Below are positions 46,975 through 54,933 of a DNA stretch of 64,000 nucleotides, piece by piece. Location of the stretch: positions 124,001 through 188,000 of the forward strand of contig NZ_JACXYX010000003.1 in NCBI RefSeq assembly GCF_014779655.1, written 5' to 3'. Numbering within the stretch: position 1 is the stretch's first letter; every line of letters starts with the position of its first letter. This DNA comes from Nocardioides ganghwensis (lineage in GTDB: Bacteria; Actinomycetota; Actinomycetes; Propionibacteriales; Nocardioidaceae). A program made the translations under genes and the position numbers. A model generated the notes under the pieces. That model worked only from the letters and a program-made list of their open reading frames with translations. It ran no database searches and was not told where the DNA came from.

Positions 46975-47634
46975 TCACATCTGCGGCATCAGGACCTGGT
47001 CGACGACGTAGACGGTGGCGTTGGCGGTCTGCACGTTGCCGCACACGACGCTGGCCTCGCCGATGGTGAAGTTCTCACCCTCGCCCTCGACCGTCAGCAT
47101 GTCGCCGGCCAGGGTCTCGTGCTCACCCGCGACGTCCTCGGGGCTCAGGCGCTCGCCGACCACGTGGTGGGTGAGGACCGTGGTGAGGGCCTCCTTGTCG
47201 GCGAGGAGGGCGTTGAGGTCCTTCTTCGGGATCGCGGCGAACGCGTCGTCGGTCGGGGCGAACACGGTGAGCGCCTCGGCGGAGTTCAGCGTGTCGACCA
47301 GGCCGGCCTCGCCCACGGCGGCGACCAGCGTCTTGAGGAGCGGGTTGTTGGAGGCGGCGGTGGCGACCGGGTCGTCGGCCATGCCCTCGACGGAACCCTC
47401 ACCCGAGGTGGGGACGCCGGCGCAGCCGGGGCCGAACGGAGCGTCGGCGGCCATCGGCTCCTCGGACTCCATGGGCTCCTCGGTGGGCTCCTCGGTGGGC
47501 TCGGAGGTCTCCGAGGTGGTGGTCTCGGCGGCGCTGTCGGTGTCGCTCTCGCTGCCACAGGCGGCCAGACCCATGGACGCGGTCAGCGCGAGGGCGGCGA
47601 GGCCCATGGTGCGGGTGCGGAGCAGGGTGTTCAT
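46975..47634 (-). CDS. Fasciclin-domain lipoprotein (MPT83-like)
   Basis: A 219-residue lipoprotein: signal peptide with lipobox LAAC (about 23-26), an acidic TEEPTEEP linker, then one fasciclin domain from about residue 75 (NPLLKTLVAAVGEAGLVDTL, LTVFAPTDDAFAAIP, TVLTHHVVGERL) to the end. Fasciclin proteins mediate adhesion. In mycobacteria the related MPT70/MPT83 are major SigK-driven antigens. ATG 47634 is the start that leaves a proper signal peptide. It is first in the sigK operon. Confidence 0.93.
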   Translation of the reverse strand: MNTLLRTRTMGLAALALTASMGLAACGSESDTDSAAETTTSETSEPTEEPTEEPMESEEPMAADAPFGPGCAGVPTSGEGSVEGMADDPVATAASNNPLLKTLVAAVGEAGLVDTLNSAEALTVFAPTDDAFAAIPKKDLNALLADKEALTTVLTHHVVGERLSPEDVAGEHETLAGDMLTVEGEGENFTIGEASVVCGNVQTANATVYVVDQVLMPQM

Positions 47635-47690
47635 GGCGTTGCCTTTCGATTGGAACCAAGGGAGGGCCCGGAGGCCCGCTGTCGGGAGGT

Positions 47691-47717
47691 GTTCGGGGCG
47701 GTCCCCGGGGTGGATGG
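47691..47717 (-). promoter_or_regulatory. SigK-type promoter of the fasciclin-sigK operon
   Basis: On the minus strand, CCATCC (47717-47712) and CCGAAC (47696-47691) are 15 bp apart, followed by ACCTCCC. The promoter at 49409-49435 has the same hexamers, spacing and ACCTCCC. The hexamers resemble the mycobacterial SigK consensus as I recall it. Confidence 0.65.
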
Positions 47718-47777
47718 GTGTTATCTCGAAAAACTTTGGACAATCCTTGGACAGCGTGCGGGTACGCCGCCGCAGAG

Positions 47778-47825
47778 CGGTGAGTGAGGCAGGTTCCGGA
47801 GGCGCGGAACCTGCGTCACTCACCG
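47778..47825. terminator. 21-bp hairpin between the molybdopterin oxidoreductase and fasciclin genes
   Basis: Arms 47778-47798 and 47805-47825 match at 20 of 21 positions around a 6-nt loop. It lies 35 bp after the stop at 47860 on the minus strand. There is no T-run. Confidence 0.7.
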
Positions 47826-47859
47826 CCCGGCGACGGGAGCCGTACGGGAGGCGTCGGAC

Positions 47860-49401
47860 TCAGGTGATGGAGACCGAGATCTCCTGCAGGCCGCTCGAGC
47901 CCTCGGGGAACGGCGTCATCCGTACGTCGGTCTGCACGTCGCCGTCCTTGTTGGTGGCGCGGCAGGCGATGAAGTGCTGGCCGGGCTCGGCCTCCCACTC
48001 GAAGTACCACTGTCGCCAGTAGTCGTCGGTGACCTGCGGCCCGAGCTGGGCGGGGCGCCAGGCCTCGCCGTCGATGCGGACCTCGACCTTCTCGATGCCC
48101 GAGCCCTGGGCCCAGGCGATCCCGCCGACGACGACGGTGCCGGCCGGGGTCTGCGAGAGCCCCTTCGGGGTGTCGACGCGGCTGGAGATCTTGATCGGCG
48201 CGTCGACCGCCCAGTCCCGCTCCGTCCAGTAGGCCTGCTCGGCGTCGTACGTCGTGAGGGTCATCCGGGTGATCCACTTGCACGCACTGACGAACCCGTA
48301 GAGACCGGGGACGACCATCCGCGCCGGGAAGCCGTTGGCGCGCGGGAGCGGGCCGCCGTTCATGCCGATGGCGATCATCGCGTCGCGTCCGTCGAGGGCC
48401 ACGTCGAGCGGCGTCGAGATGGTCATGCCGTCGACGTCGGTGGAGAGGATCTGGTCGGCCCTCGTCGAGTCGATGCCGGCGCGGGCGAGCACGTCGGCGA
48501 GCGGTACGCCGAGCCAGCGGGCGCCGCCGACGTAGGGGCCGCCGACCTCGTTGGACACGCAGGTGAGGGTGATGTCGCGCTCGATGGTGTCCATCGCCGC
48601 GAGGTCGTCGAAGGTCAGCGTGACCTCCTCGTCGACGTCGCCGTCGATGGTCAGCGTCCACGAGTCCACGTCGACGGTCGGCAGCGTGAGCCGGGTGTCG
48701 ACGCGGTAGAACTCCCCGGTCGGGGTCCGCAGCGGCGTGATGCCGTCGTACGTCTGCTCCAGGCCGGTGGGGAAGGGCGACGCGGGGTCGGTGGCGACCG
48801 GTAGTGCGACGTCGGTCCCGCCGAGGCGGTAGGACGTCACCCAGCGGCCGAGCGCCCCCATGGCGACTGCGGCCGCGGCGAGGCCGCCGGTGGCCAGCAC
48901 GACCCCGCGTCGGGTCGGGCCGTCGCCCCCCGGCGACGGCTCCGTGGGAGCCCGGTCGTCGACGCGGTGCAGCCACCACAGCGAGGTGGCGCCCACGGCG
49001 GCGGCGACCAGGGCAGGCAGGAGGTCCAGCGGGCCGGCTCCGGGGCGCAGGACGGCGAGCAGGCCGGCGATCCCGGCGAGGCCCACCACGACGAGCAGGC
49101 CGGGGGTCTCGCGGCGTGCGGTGATGATGCCCGCGACCGCCGACAGCAGCAGCACGACGACCGTCACGGACCCGATCAGGACCAGCTTGTCGGCGCTGCC
49201 GAACTGCCGGATCGCCCACTCCTTGAGCGGGGTCGGGGTCAGGTCGATGACCGTCGACCCGACAGCCAGCACCGGTGACGCGGCAGGAACGGTCAGCGCC
49301 GCGACCAGGTGCGCGGCCGCGAGGCCGACGAGGGTGGCCAGCACGCCGTACGCCGCGTGGCGCCACGTGCGCGGCCGGGACCGCTGGTCGGTGGTGTGCA
49401 T
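47860..49401 (-). CDS. Membrane-bound molybdopterin-dependent oxidoreductase (sulfite-oxidase fold)
   Basis: A 513-residue protein. The first 180 residues hold four or five membrane helices and end in a basic loop. The sulfite-oxidase-type Moco domain follows (about 215-400), with the Mo-ligating Cys C281 in ITLTCVSNEVGG, then a dimerisation-like beta domain. It resembles M. tuberculosis Rv0218. The substrate is unknown; repair of oxidised methionine or a sulfoxide reaction would suit the stress context. Its promoter matches the SigK-type one, and ATG 49401 lies 7 nt from the -10 box, so it is probably leaderless. Confidence 0.9.
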   Translation of the reverse strand: MHTTDQRSRPRTWRHAAYGVLATLVGLAAAHLVAALTVPAASPVLAVGSTVIDLTPTPLKEWAIRQFGSADKLVLIGSVTVVVLLLSAVAGIITARRETPGLLVVVGLAGIAGLLAVLRPGAGPLDLLPALVAAAVGATSLWWLHRVDDRAPTEPSPGGDGPTRRGVVLATGGLAAAAVAMGALGRWVTSYRLGGTDVALPVATDPASPFPTGLEQTYDGITPLRTPTGEFYRVDTRLTLPTVDVDSWTLTIDGDVDEEVTLTFDDLAAMDTIERDITLTCVSNEVGGPYVGGARWLGVPLADVLARAGIDSTRADQILSTDVDGMTISTPLDVALDGRDAMIAIGMNGGPLPRANGFPARMVVPGLYGFVSACKWITRMTLTTYDAEQAYWTERDWAVDAPIKISSRVDTPKGLSQTPAGTVVVGGIAWAQGSGIEKVEVRIDGEAWRPAQLGPQVTDDYWRQWYFEWEAEPGQHFIACRATNKDGDVQTDVRMTPFPEGSSGLQEISVSIT

Positions 49402-49408
49402 GGGAGGT

Positions 49409-49435
49409 GTTCGGAGCCGCGGACCGCACGGATGG
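49409..49435 (-). promoter_or_regulatory. SigK-type promoter of the molybdopterin oxidoreductase
   Basis: Minus strand CCATCC (49435-49430), 15 bp, CCGAAC (49414-49409), then ACCTCCC and ATG 49401. It is identical in hexamers, spacing and downstream heptamer to the fasciclin promoter. Confidence 0.65.
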
Positions 49436-49445
49436 CTGTCCGGCC

Positions 49446-49614
49446 GGGGTAGTCCAGTGGGAACTGGCTGTGCTGCGCGGGCTGTGGGGTAGTCCAGTGG
49501 GAACTGGCCGGGAATCCGCCTCGAGCACGACCGTTCGTCACTGGACTACCGCGCGGCGCAGCCGTTGCCCACTGGACTACCGCGCGGCGCAGCCGTTGCC
49601 CACTGGACTACCCC
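49446..49614. repeat. Array of five GTAGTCCAGTGGG-type repeats in both orientations
   Basis: Two forward copies (49446-49468, 49486-49508; 40 bp apart) read GGGGTAGTCCAGTGGGAACT. Three inverted copies start at 49539, 49570 and 49601, exactly 31 bp apart, as CACTGGACTAC with GC-rich fillers. The array occupies most of the spacer between the divergent oxidoreductase and enoyl-CoA hydratase genes. Confidence 0.75.
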
Positions 49615-49625
49615 ACGCGGTGCGG

Positions 49626-49631
49626 CAGGAT
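49626..49631 (+). promoter_or_regulatory. Candidate -10 box, leaderless (enoyl-CoA hydratase)
   Basis: CAGGAT ends 6 nt before ATG 49638, 12 bp beyond the last array repeat, so the array covers the -35 region. Confidence 0.45.
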
Positions 49632-49637
49632 GCCCCC

Positions 49638-50396
49638 ATGTCCGACGCAACCCCCGACCTGGTCCACCTCTCCGTCACCGATGCCGTCGCCACGATCACC
49701 CTCGACAGCCCGGCCAACCGCAACGCCCTGAGCCGCCAGCTGGTCACCGAGCTGTTCGGGCACCTCGAGCGCGCCGGAGCGGACGACGGCGTACGCGTGG
49801 TGCTGATCGAGAGCTCCGGCAAGGTCTTCTGCTCCGGGGCCGACCTCGCCGAGGCGACGACCGAGGGCATGGAGGTCGGGGCCCGCCGCATCGTCGACCT
49901 GCAGCGACTGATCGCGACGCTCGACAAGCCGGTGGTGACCAAGAACCTCGGCGCCGTCCGCGCCGGCGGCATCGGCATCATCGCCGCGGCCGACGTCGCG
50001 ATCTGCGCCGAGGGCGCGACCTTCGCCCTCACCGAGGTCAAGCTCGGGCTCGCCGCGGCGATCATCAGCCTCACCGTCCACCACCGGATGAACCCGCGTG
50101 CCGCGGCGCTCACCACGCTCGGAGGCGAGGTGTTCACCGGGGCGGAGGCGGCGGCGTACGGGCTCGTCACGAAGGCCGTGCCCGCCGAGCGGCTCGACGA
50201 CGAGGTGGCCGCGACCTGCGCGAGCCTGGCCACGGGTGCGACCCAGGGGCTGCGCGAGTCCAAGCGGATCCTCAACCGCGACCTCGTGGCCCGCATCGAC
50301 GCGCTGGGCGAGGAGATGGCCACCACGAGCGCCCGGCTGTTCGCCTCGGACGAGGCGCGCGAGGCGATGACGGCGTTCCTGTCCCGCGGGAAGTAG
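49638..50396 (+). CDS. Enoyl-CoA hydratase/isomerase family protein
   Basis: A 252-residue crotonase. It has SSGKVFCSGADLAEATTEG (about 57-75) for the first oxyanion loop and NLGAVRAGGIGIIAAADVAI (about 104-123) for the second. The usual catalytic Glu pair is not obvious: the second position lies in EVKLGLAAAIISLTV. It may hydrate, isomerise or decarboxylate an acyl-CoA. It is a single gene, 93 bp before the SDR gene. Confidence 0.88.
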   Translation: MSDATPDLVHLSVTDAVATITLDSPANRNALSRQLVTELFGHLERAGADDGVRVVLIESSGKVFCSGADLAEATTEGMEVGARRIVDLQRLIATLDKPVVTKNLGAVRAGGIGIIAAADVAICAEGATFALTEVKLGLAAAIISLTVHHRMNPRAAALTTLGGEVFTGAEAAAYGLVTKAVPAERLDDEVAATCASLATGATQGLRESKRILNRDLVARIDALGEEMATTSARLFASDEAREAMTAFLSRGK

Positions 50397-50489
50397 CGCG
50401 AGAAGCAGCCGGGAAGTAGCGCCCGGCTGCATCCGCTGGAGGCCCTGCGGGGGAGAAGGGGGTGTGACCCCCGACCCGAGGAGACCCCG

Positions 50490-51188
50490 ATGACGAGCCC
50501 CGACCCTGCCGGACGCACTCTCGACGGCTCCCGCGTCGCGGTCGTCGGCGCCACCGGCGCGCTGGGCTCGCTCGTGGCGGCCGAGCTGGCCACGCGCGGG
50601 GCCCGACTGCTCGTCGTGGGTCGTGACGCCGACCGCCTCGACGCGCTCGACGCCCAGGCCCGGGTCGTGGCCGACCTGGGCGACGCCCGGGCGGGCGCCG
50701 ACGTCGCGAGCGCGGCGCGGGAGCACCTGGGCGGGCTCGACGGCCTGGTCAACGCGGCCGGCGTGGTCGCCTTCGGCCCGCTCGCCGACACCCCCGACGA
50801 GGTCGTCGAGGAACTGTTCCTCGCCAACGTGGTCGGCCCGCTGCTCCTGCTGCGCCGGGTGCTCCCCCTGCTGGAGGAGTCGCAGGGATTCGTCGCGCAG
50901 CTCAGCGCCGTCGTCGCCGAGCAGCCGCTGCCGCGGATGGCGGCGTACTCCGCGAGCAAGGCCGCACTCAGCGCCGCCGCGGTGGCCCTGCGGACCGAGC
51001 TGCGGCGCAGCCGCGTCGACGTGCTCGACGTGCGCCCGCCCCACACCGAGACCGGCCTGGCAACGCGACCGTCGTCGGGCCAGGCGCCGCGGCTGCCGGC
51101 CGGGAAGGACCCGGCCGCGGTGGCACGGCGCATCGTCGACGCGATCGCCGCCGGGGAGCAGGACCTCGGTCCGGGGGCCTTCGGGTGA
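50490..51188 (+). CDS. Short-chain dehydrogenase/reductase
   Basis: A 232-residue classical SDR. The cofactor motif is VVGATGALGSLVAAEL (about 18-33) and the catalytic residues are in the YSASK segment (about 152-156), with Ser near 139. R43 after strand 2 suggests NADP preference. The substrate is unknown. GAGGAG lies just upstream of the ATG. The next gene overlaps by GTGA. Confidence 0.9.
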   Translation: MTSPDPAGRTLDGSRVAVVGATGALGSLVAAELATRGARLLVVGRDADRLDALDAQARVVADLGDARAGADVASAAREHLGGLDGLVNAAGVVAFGPLADTPDEVVEELFLANVVGPLLLLRRVLPLLEESQGFVAQLSAVVAEQPLPRMAAYSASKAALSAAAVALRTELRRSRVDVLDVRPPHTETGLATRPSSGQAPRLPAGKDPAAVARRIVDAIAAGEQDLGPGAFG

Positions 51189-51613
51189 CGTCGACCGGTC
51201 CCGCGCCGTGGCTGCTGCTCGTCGCCGCGGCCCACCTGGGCTTCCAGCTGACGGTCGACCTCGTGGTCTACCCGGCGCTCCGCGAAGCCCCGGACGACGC
51301 GTGGGACGAGGCGCACGCGCGCCACTCGCGGCGCATCGCCCCGCTGGTCGCCCTGCTGTACGTGCCGCTGGTGCTGCTGCTGGGATGGACCGTCGCGGTG
51401 GAGCCGCGGGCGGAGGGCACCTGGCTTGCCGTGGCTGGCGGGGCGCTCGCGGTCGTCACCACCGCCGCGCTGGCGGCGCCGATGCACGGCCGACTGTCGT
51501 CCGCACCGGCCCGGGAGCGGCCCGACCTGCTGCGCGCGCTCGGCCGCGTGGACCGGATCCGTACGGTCGGCGCCGCCGTGTGCCTGGTCGGCGCGGCGCT
51601 CCTCGCCGTCTGA
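51185..51613 (+). CDS. Small membrane protein (DUF1772-like)
   Basis: A 142-residue protein with four hydrophobic segments (about 8-28, 53-72, 80-98, 124-141) and the loop VYPALREAPDDAWDEAHARH. This pattern resembles DUF1772/anthrone oxygenase-like proteins, but no catalytic role is shown. GTG 51185 overlaps the SDR stop by 4 bp, so it is co-translated. Confidence 0.7.
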   Translation: MTSTGPAPWLLLVAAAHLGFQLTVDLVVYPALREAPDDAWDEAHARHSRRIAPLVALLYVPLVLLLGWTVAVEPRAEGTWLAVAGGALAVVTTAALAAPMHGRLSSAPARERPDLLRALGRVDRIRTVGAAVCLVGAALLAV

Positions 51614-51721
51614 CCTCGGGGGCCACAGCGGTCCACGGATGTCCGGGAAGTCGGCGGTGCGGCAGGTGCGCCGGTACGCTTGCCGGTCTGCCCGGGACGG
51701 TTGGGCAGCCTTCATCGAGGG

Positions 51722-53926
51722 ATGTCATCGGGGGATGAGGAGCGGGAGTTGAGCGAGGAGCTCGAGGCGCGGGAGATCGCGGCGGAGCAGGCGTACGTCG
51801 ACGAGGTGTACGTGCAGCTGGAGGCGTCGACGCGCAACGCGCGAGCGCTTGCCGCGGAGGGACACAGCCGGGGCAAGCTGGAGCACGAGGGCGGCCTCGT
51901 CGAGCGCGACGCGATGGTCTTCCAGGCCGCCAAGCGGATCGCGCAGCTCGACGCCGCCCACGAGGGCCTGGTCTTCGGTCGTCTCGACCTCGACCCGTCG
52001 ATCGACACCCAGCCGCGCTACATCGGCCGCATCGGCGTGCGCAACGCCGACCGCGACGTGCTGCTCATCGACTGGCGCGCGCCGGCGGCCGGAGTGTTCT
52101 ACCAGGCCACGGCCGCGTCGCCGTCGGGCGTCGTGCGCCGCCGCGTGCTGCGCTCGCTGCACCGCACCGTCATCGGCGTCGAGGACGAGCTGCTCGACGA
52201 CCAGGCCGAGACCGACCTGCCGATCGTCGGCGAGGGCGCGCTGATGGCGCAGCTCTCCCGGGCCCGGGACCGGTCGATGCACTCCATCGTCGCCACCATC
52301 CAGGCCGAGCAGGACCAGGCGATCCGCGCGCCCGGCAAGGGCGTCGTGTCCATCTCCGGCGGTCCCGGCACCGGCAAGACCGTCGTCGCGCTGCACCGCG
52401 CGGCGTTCCTCCTCTACTCCGACCGCCGCCGCTACGAGGGCGGCGGCGTCCTCGTCGTCGGCCCGAGCGGCGTGTTCATGCGCTACATCGAGCGGGTGCT
52501 CCCCAGCCTCGGCGAGACCGCCGTCGCGCTGCGCTCGCTCGGTGAGGTCGTGGGCGGCATCCGGGCGACCCGCCATGATGAGCCCGCGGTGGCCGACGTC
52601 AAGGGCGCGACGCGGATGGCCGAGCTGCTGCGGCGCACCGCGCGCCAGCACGCGCCGGGCGCCCCGACCAGCTTCCGGATCTACTGGCGCGACGAGACGA
52701 TCGTGCTCGACCCGAGCCTGCTCGGGCGGCTGCGTCGTCAGCTCATGTCGCAGGGTCGGCGCAACCGCCAGCTGCCGCGCGTGGCCAGGACCCTCCTCGA
52801 CGCGATGTGGCGCCAGGTGAGCGGTGAGCGCGGCAAGGAGCGCGGGCGCGAGGCCTTTGACGACGACATGCTCGGCCACGAGGGGTTCGTCGAGTTCGCG
52901 TCGGCCTGGTGGCCGCCGCTCGACGCCCAGACCGTCTTCGGCTGGCTGCGCGACCCCGAGTTCCTCGCGCGCGTCGGCGAGGGCGTGGTGTCCCGCGAGG
53001 ACCAGGCGCTGCTCCTCAAGTCATGGGCCGTCGGCGGCCTGTCGATCGAGGACGTCCCCCTGATCGACGAGCTGCGCTACGCGCTCGGCGACGTGCCGCA
53101 GCGCACCGACGACGAGCGCGACCTCGACGAGACCGGCCTGCTCGAGGGCGGCGTCGACCTGCAGGAGCTGACCACCATCTCCGAGCGCGAGTACGCCCCC
53201 GGCGGCCTCGCCTGGTCCGCGCCGACGCACCGCATCGAGGACGACGGCTACGCCCACGTCCTCATCGACGAGGCGCAGGACCTCACCCCGATGCAGTGGC
53301 GGATGGTCGGGCGCCGCGGGCGCACCGCCAGCTGGACGATCGTCGGCGACCCGGCCCAGTCGTCGTGGCCCGACGCCCCCGAGGCGGCCGCGGCCCGCGC
53401 GGAGGCGCTGGAGGGCAAGGACCTCCACGAGTTCCACCTCTCCACCAACTACCGCAACTCCGCCGAGATCTACGCCTTCGCCGCCGACTACGCCCGCCGC
53501 GTCGGCCTCGACGCCGACCTGCCGGACGCCGTGCGCCGTACGGGCGAGGAGCCGCGGGTGGTCGGCCCCGTCGACGACCTCGAGGCCGCGGTGCGCGAGG
53601 CGGTCGCCTCCGTCGCCGACCGGGTCGAGGGCACGATCGGCGTCGTCGTGCCCGTCGCCCGGCGCTCCGAGGTCAACGCCTGGCTGGCGTCCTGGCCCGA
53701 GCTGGCGGCGCACGCGCCCAACGCCCGCGCGGCCGTCGACTCCAGCGTCACGCCGAGCGGCGAGGACCGCATCGTCGTCCTCACGGGCCTCGACACCAAG
53801 GGCCTGGAGTTCGACGGCATCGTCGTGGTCTCCCCGCAGGAGATCGAGGACGAGTCGGCCACCGGCCGGGCCACGCTGTACGTCGTGCTGACCCGCGCGA
53901 CCCAGCTGCTGACGACCGTCGGCTGA
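51722..53926 (+). CDS. helR: HelD/HelR family RNA-polymerase-recycling ATPase
   Basis: A 734-residue superfamily 1 helicase-like ATPase. The N-terminal coiled coil (about 3-60, Glu/Arg-rich) is the part that enters RNA polymerase in HelD proteins. Walker A is SISGGPGTGKTVVALHRAAF (about 216-235), and motif II is in VLIDEAQDLTPMQWR (about 516-530). The late motif is VVLTGLDTKGLEFDGIVVVS. HelR proteins release stalled polymerase and can protect it from rifampicin. I found no clear rifamycin-associated element upstream, so any rifampicin inducibility is unproven. ATG 51722 is chosen; TACGCT at 51675-51680 is a possible -10 box. Confidence 0.88.
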   Translation: MSSGDEERELSEELEAREIAAEQAYVDEVYVQLEASTRNARALAAEGHSRGKLEHEGGLVERDAMVFQAAKRIAQLDAAHEGLVFGRLDLDPSIDTQPRYIGRIGVRNADRDVLLIDWRAPAAGVFYQATAASPSGVVRRRVLRSLHRTVIGVEDELLDDQAETDLPIVGEGALMAQLSRARDRSMHSIVATIQAEQDQAIRAPGKGVVSISGGPGTGKTVVALHRAAFLLYSDRRRYEGGGVLVVGPSGVFMRYIERVLPSLGETAVALRSLGEVVGGIRATRHDEPAVADVKGATRMAELLRRTARQHAPGAPTSFRIYWRDETIVLDPSLLGRLRRQLMSQGRRNRQLPRVARTLLDAMWRQVSGERGKERGREAFDDDMLGHEGFVEFASAWWPPLDAQTVFGWLRDPEFLARVGEGVVSREDQALLLKSWAVGGLSIEDVPLIDELRYALGDVPQRTDDERDLDETGLLEGGVDLQELTTISEREYAPGGLAWSAPTHRIEDDGYAHVLIDEAQDLTPMQWRMVGRRGRTASWTIVGDPAQSSWPDAPEAAAARAEALEGKDLHEFHLSTNYRNSAEIYAFAADYARRVGLDADLPDAVRRTGEEPRVVGPVDDLEAAVREAVASVADRVEGTIGVVVPVARRSEVNAWLASWPELAAHAPNARAAVDSSVTPSGEDRIVVLTGLDTKGLEFDGIVVVSPQEIEDESATGRATLYVVLTRATQLLTTVG

Positions 53927-53960
53927 GCCCCCGGGCCCTGTCGTCGTCGGTGGCGGCACC

Positions 53961-53966
53961 TAGTAT
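53961..53966 (+). promoter_or_regulatory. Candidate -10 box of the GH16-like gene
   Basis: TAGTAT, one of the best -10 matches in the window, predicts a start near 53973 and a leader of about 55 nt with AGGAGGG at 54012-54018. Confidence 0.5.
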
Positions 53967-54027
53967 TCACGGCTCCGGTCCCGGTCCCTCGGTCTCGTCA
54001 GCCCACATCCCAGGAGGGTGGTCCTCG

Positions 54028-54870
54028 TTGCTCTCGCGCGCCCGCGTCGTGCTCGTCTCGATGCTGCTGCCCGTGCTCCTGCCCGTGCTCCTGTCGGTGC
54101 TCGTGGTGTCCGCCTCCCCGGCCCGGGCCGGTCTCGCGGCGGGCGACGTCGCCGACTCCGACCCGGCGCCGACGTGGGGATGGGAGAGCGTCTTCCGCGA
54201 CGACTTCGAAGGTCCCGCCGGCGCGTGGCCAGATCAGTGGCACTACCTCCCGGGCTGGAACGCCGCCGTCCAGAACGGCGTCGGCCAGCTCGACGTCGGC
54301 CGGCTCTCCCAGATCCGCACCAACCCCGGCTGGACGCTGCCGGCGGGCACCCAGGTGCGGGTCAGCGCCAGCATCCTGATGCCCGACACGGGCAGCAACT
54401 ACGCCGCGCTGTGGATCCAGCACCCGAGCCCGACCGATCCGCGCGAGATCGACGTCATCGAGAGCTATGGCCCGCAGAAGCCGACGGGGGCGCAGCTCGG
54501 TTCGCACATCTGCTACGACCTGGTCGACGACAGTGTCGACGGCGCCTGCGCCGCCGCCGGGATGCCGGCCGACCTGGCGCCGGTCGGCCACCTGTTCGCC
54601 GACGGCCTCAAGCCCTGGGAGGCCTACTGGCACTACCAGGTCGAGTTCACCGTCGGCGGCGACACCGTGACCTACTCCGCCGCCGACGCCTACGGCAACG
54701 AGGTCTACTCCCTCACCTCGACCCCCGACCTCCGCCGCGTGCCGGGCAACACCTCCCCGCTGCACCTGCGGCTGTCCAACAAGGACGTGCTGCCCGAGCA
54801 CGTCGTCGCCGGCGGCGCTCGGCCGGGCATGCTCGTCGACTGGGTGAGCGTCGACGTCAAGCACCCCTAG
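54028..54870 (+). CDS. Secreted glycoside hydrolase family 16-like protein
   Basis: A 280-residue exported enzyme with the GH16 active-site motif EIDxxE as EIDVIE (E140, D142, E145), so it should cleave beta-1,3/1,4-glucans or related galactans. A long signal peptide (VVLVSMLLPVLLPVLLSVLV, then ASPARA) precedes the beta-sandwich. The start is TTG 54028, because AGGAGGG lies 9 nt upstream and no ATG/GTG in frame gives a better signal peptide. Cys pair C158 and C172 may be a disulphide. It is a single gene. Confidence 0.85.
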   Translation: MLSRARVVLVSMLLPVLLPVLLSVLVVSASPARAGLAAGDVADSDPAPTWGWESVFRDDFEGPAGAWPDQWHYLPGWNAAVQNGVGQLDVGRLSQIRTNPGWTLPAGTQVRVSASILMPDTGSNYAALWIQHPSPTDPREIDVIESYGPQKPTGAQLGSHICYDLVDDSVDGACAAAGMPADLAPVGHLFADGLKPWEAYWHYQVEFTVGGDTVTYSAADAYGNEVYSLTSTPDLRRVPGNTSPLHLRLSNKDVLPEHVVAGGARPGMLVDWVSVDVKHP

Positions 54871-54921
54871 GCGAGAGCGGTCGGTCGGCGGACAGGCCGC
54901 AGGCGGGCGCGCGGGCGCCCG

Positions 54922-54927
54922 TAGGGT
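54922..54927 (+). promoter_or_regulatory. Candidate -10 box, leaderless (anthranilate synthase fusion)
   Basis: TAGGGT ends 6 nt before ATG 54934. Confidence 0.45.
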
Positions 54928-54933
54928 TCCGCC

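Noticed and set aside
49446..49614. CRISPR or integron-type array
   Set aside because: Repeats occur in both orientations, spacers are short and repeat themselves, and no cas or integrase gene is near.
51600..51720. Rifamycin-associated element upstream of the HelR gene
   Set aside because: CGCTTGCCGG near 51677 looked similar to part of the element, but no matching inverted half is present.
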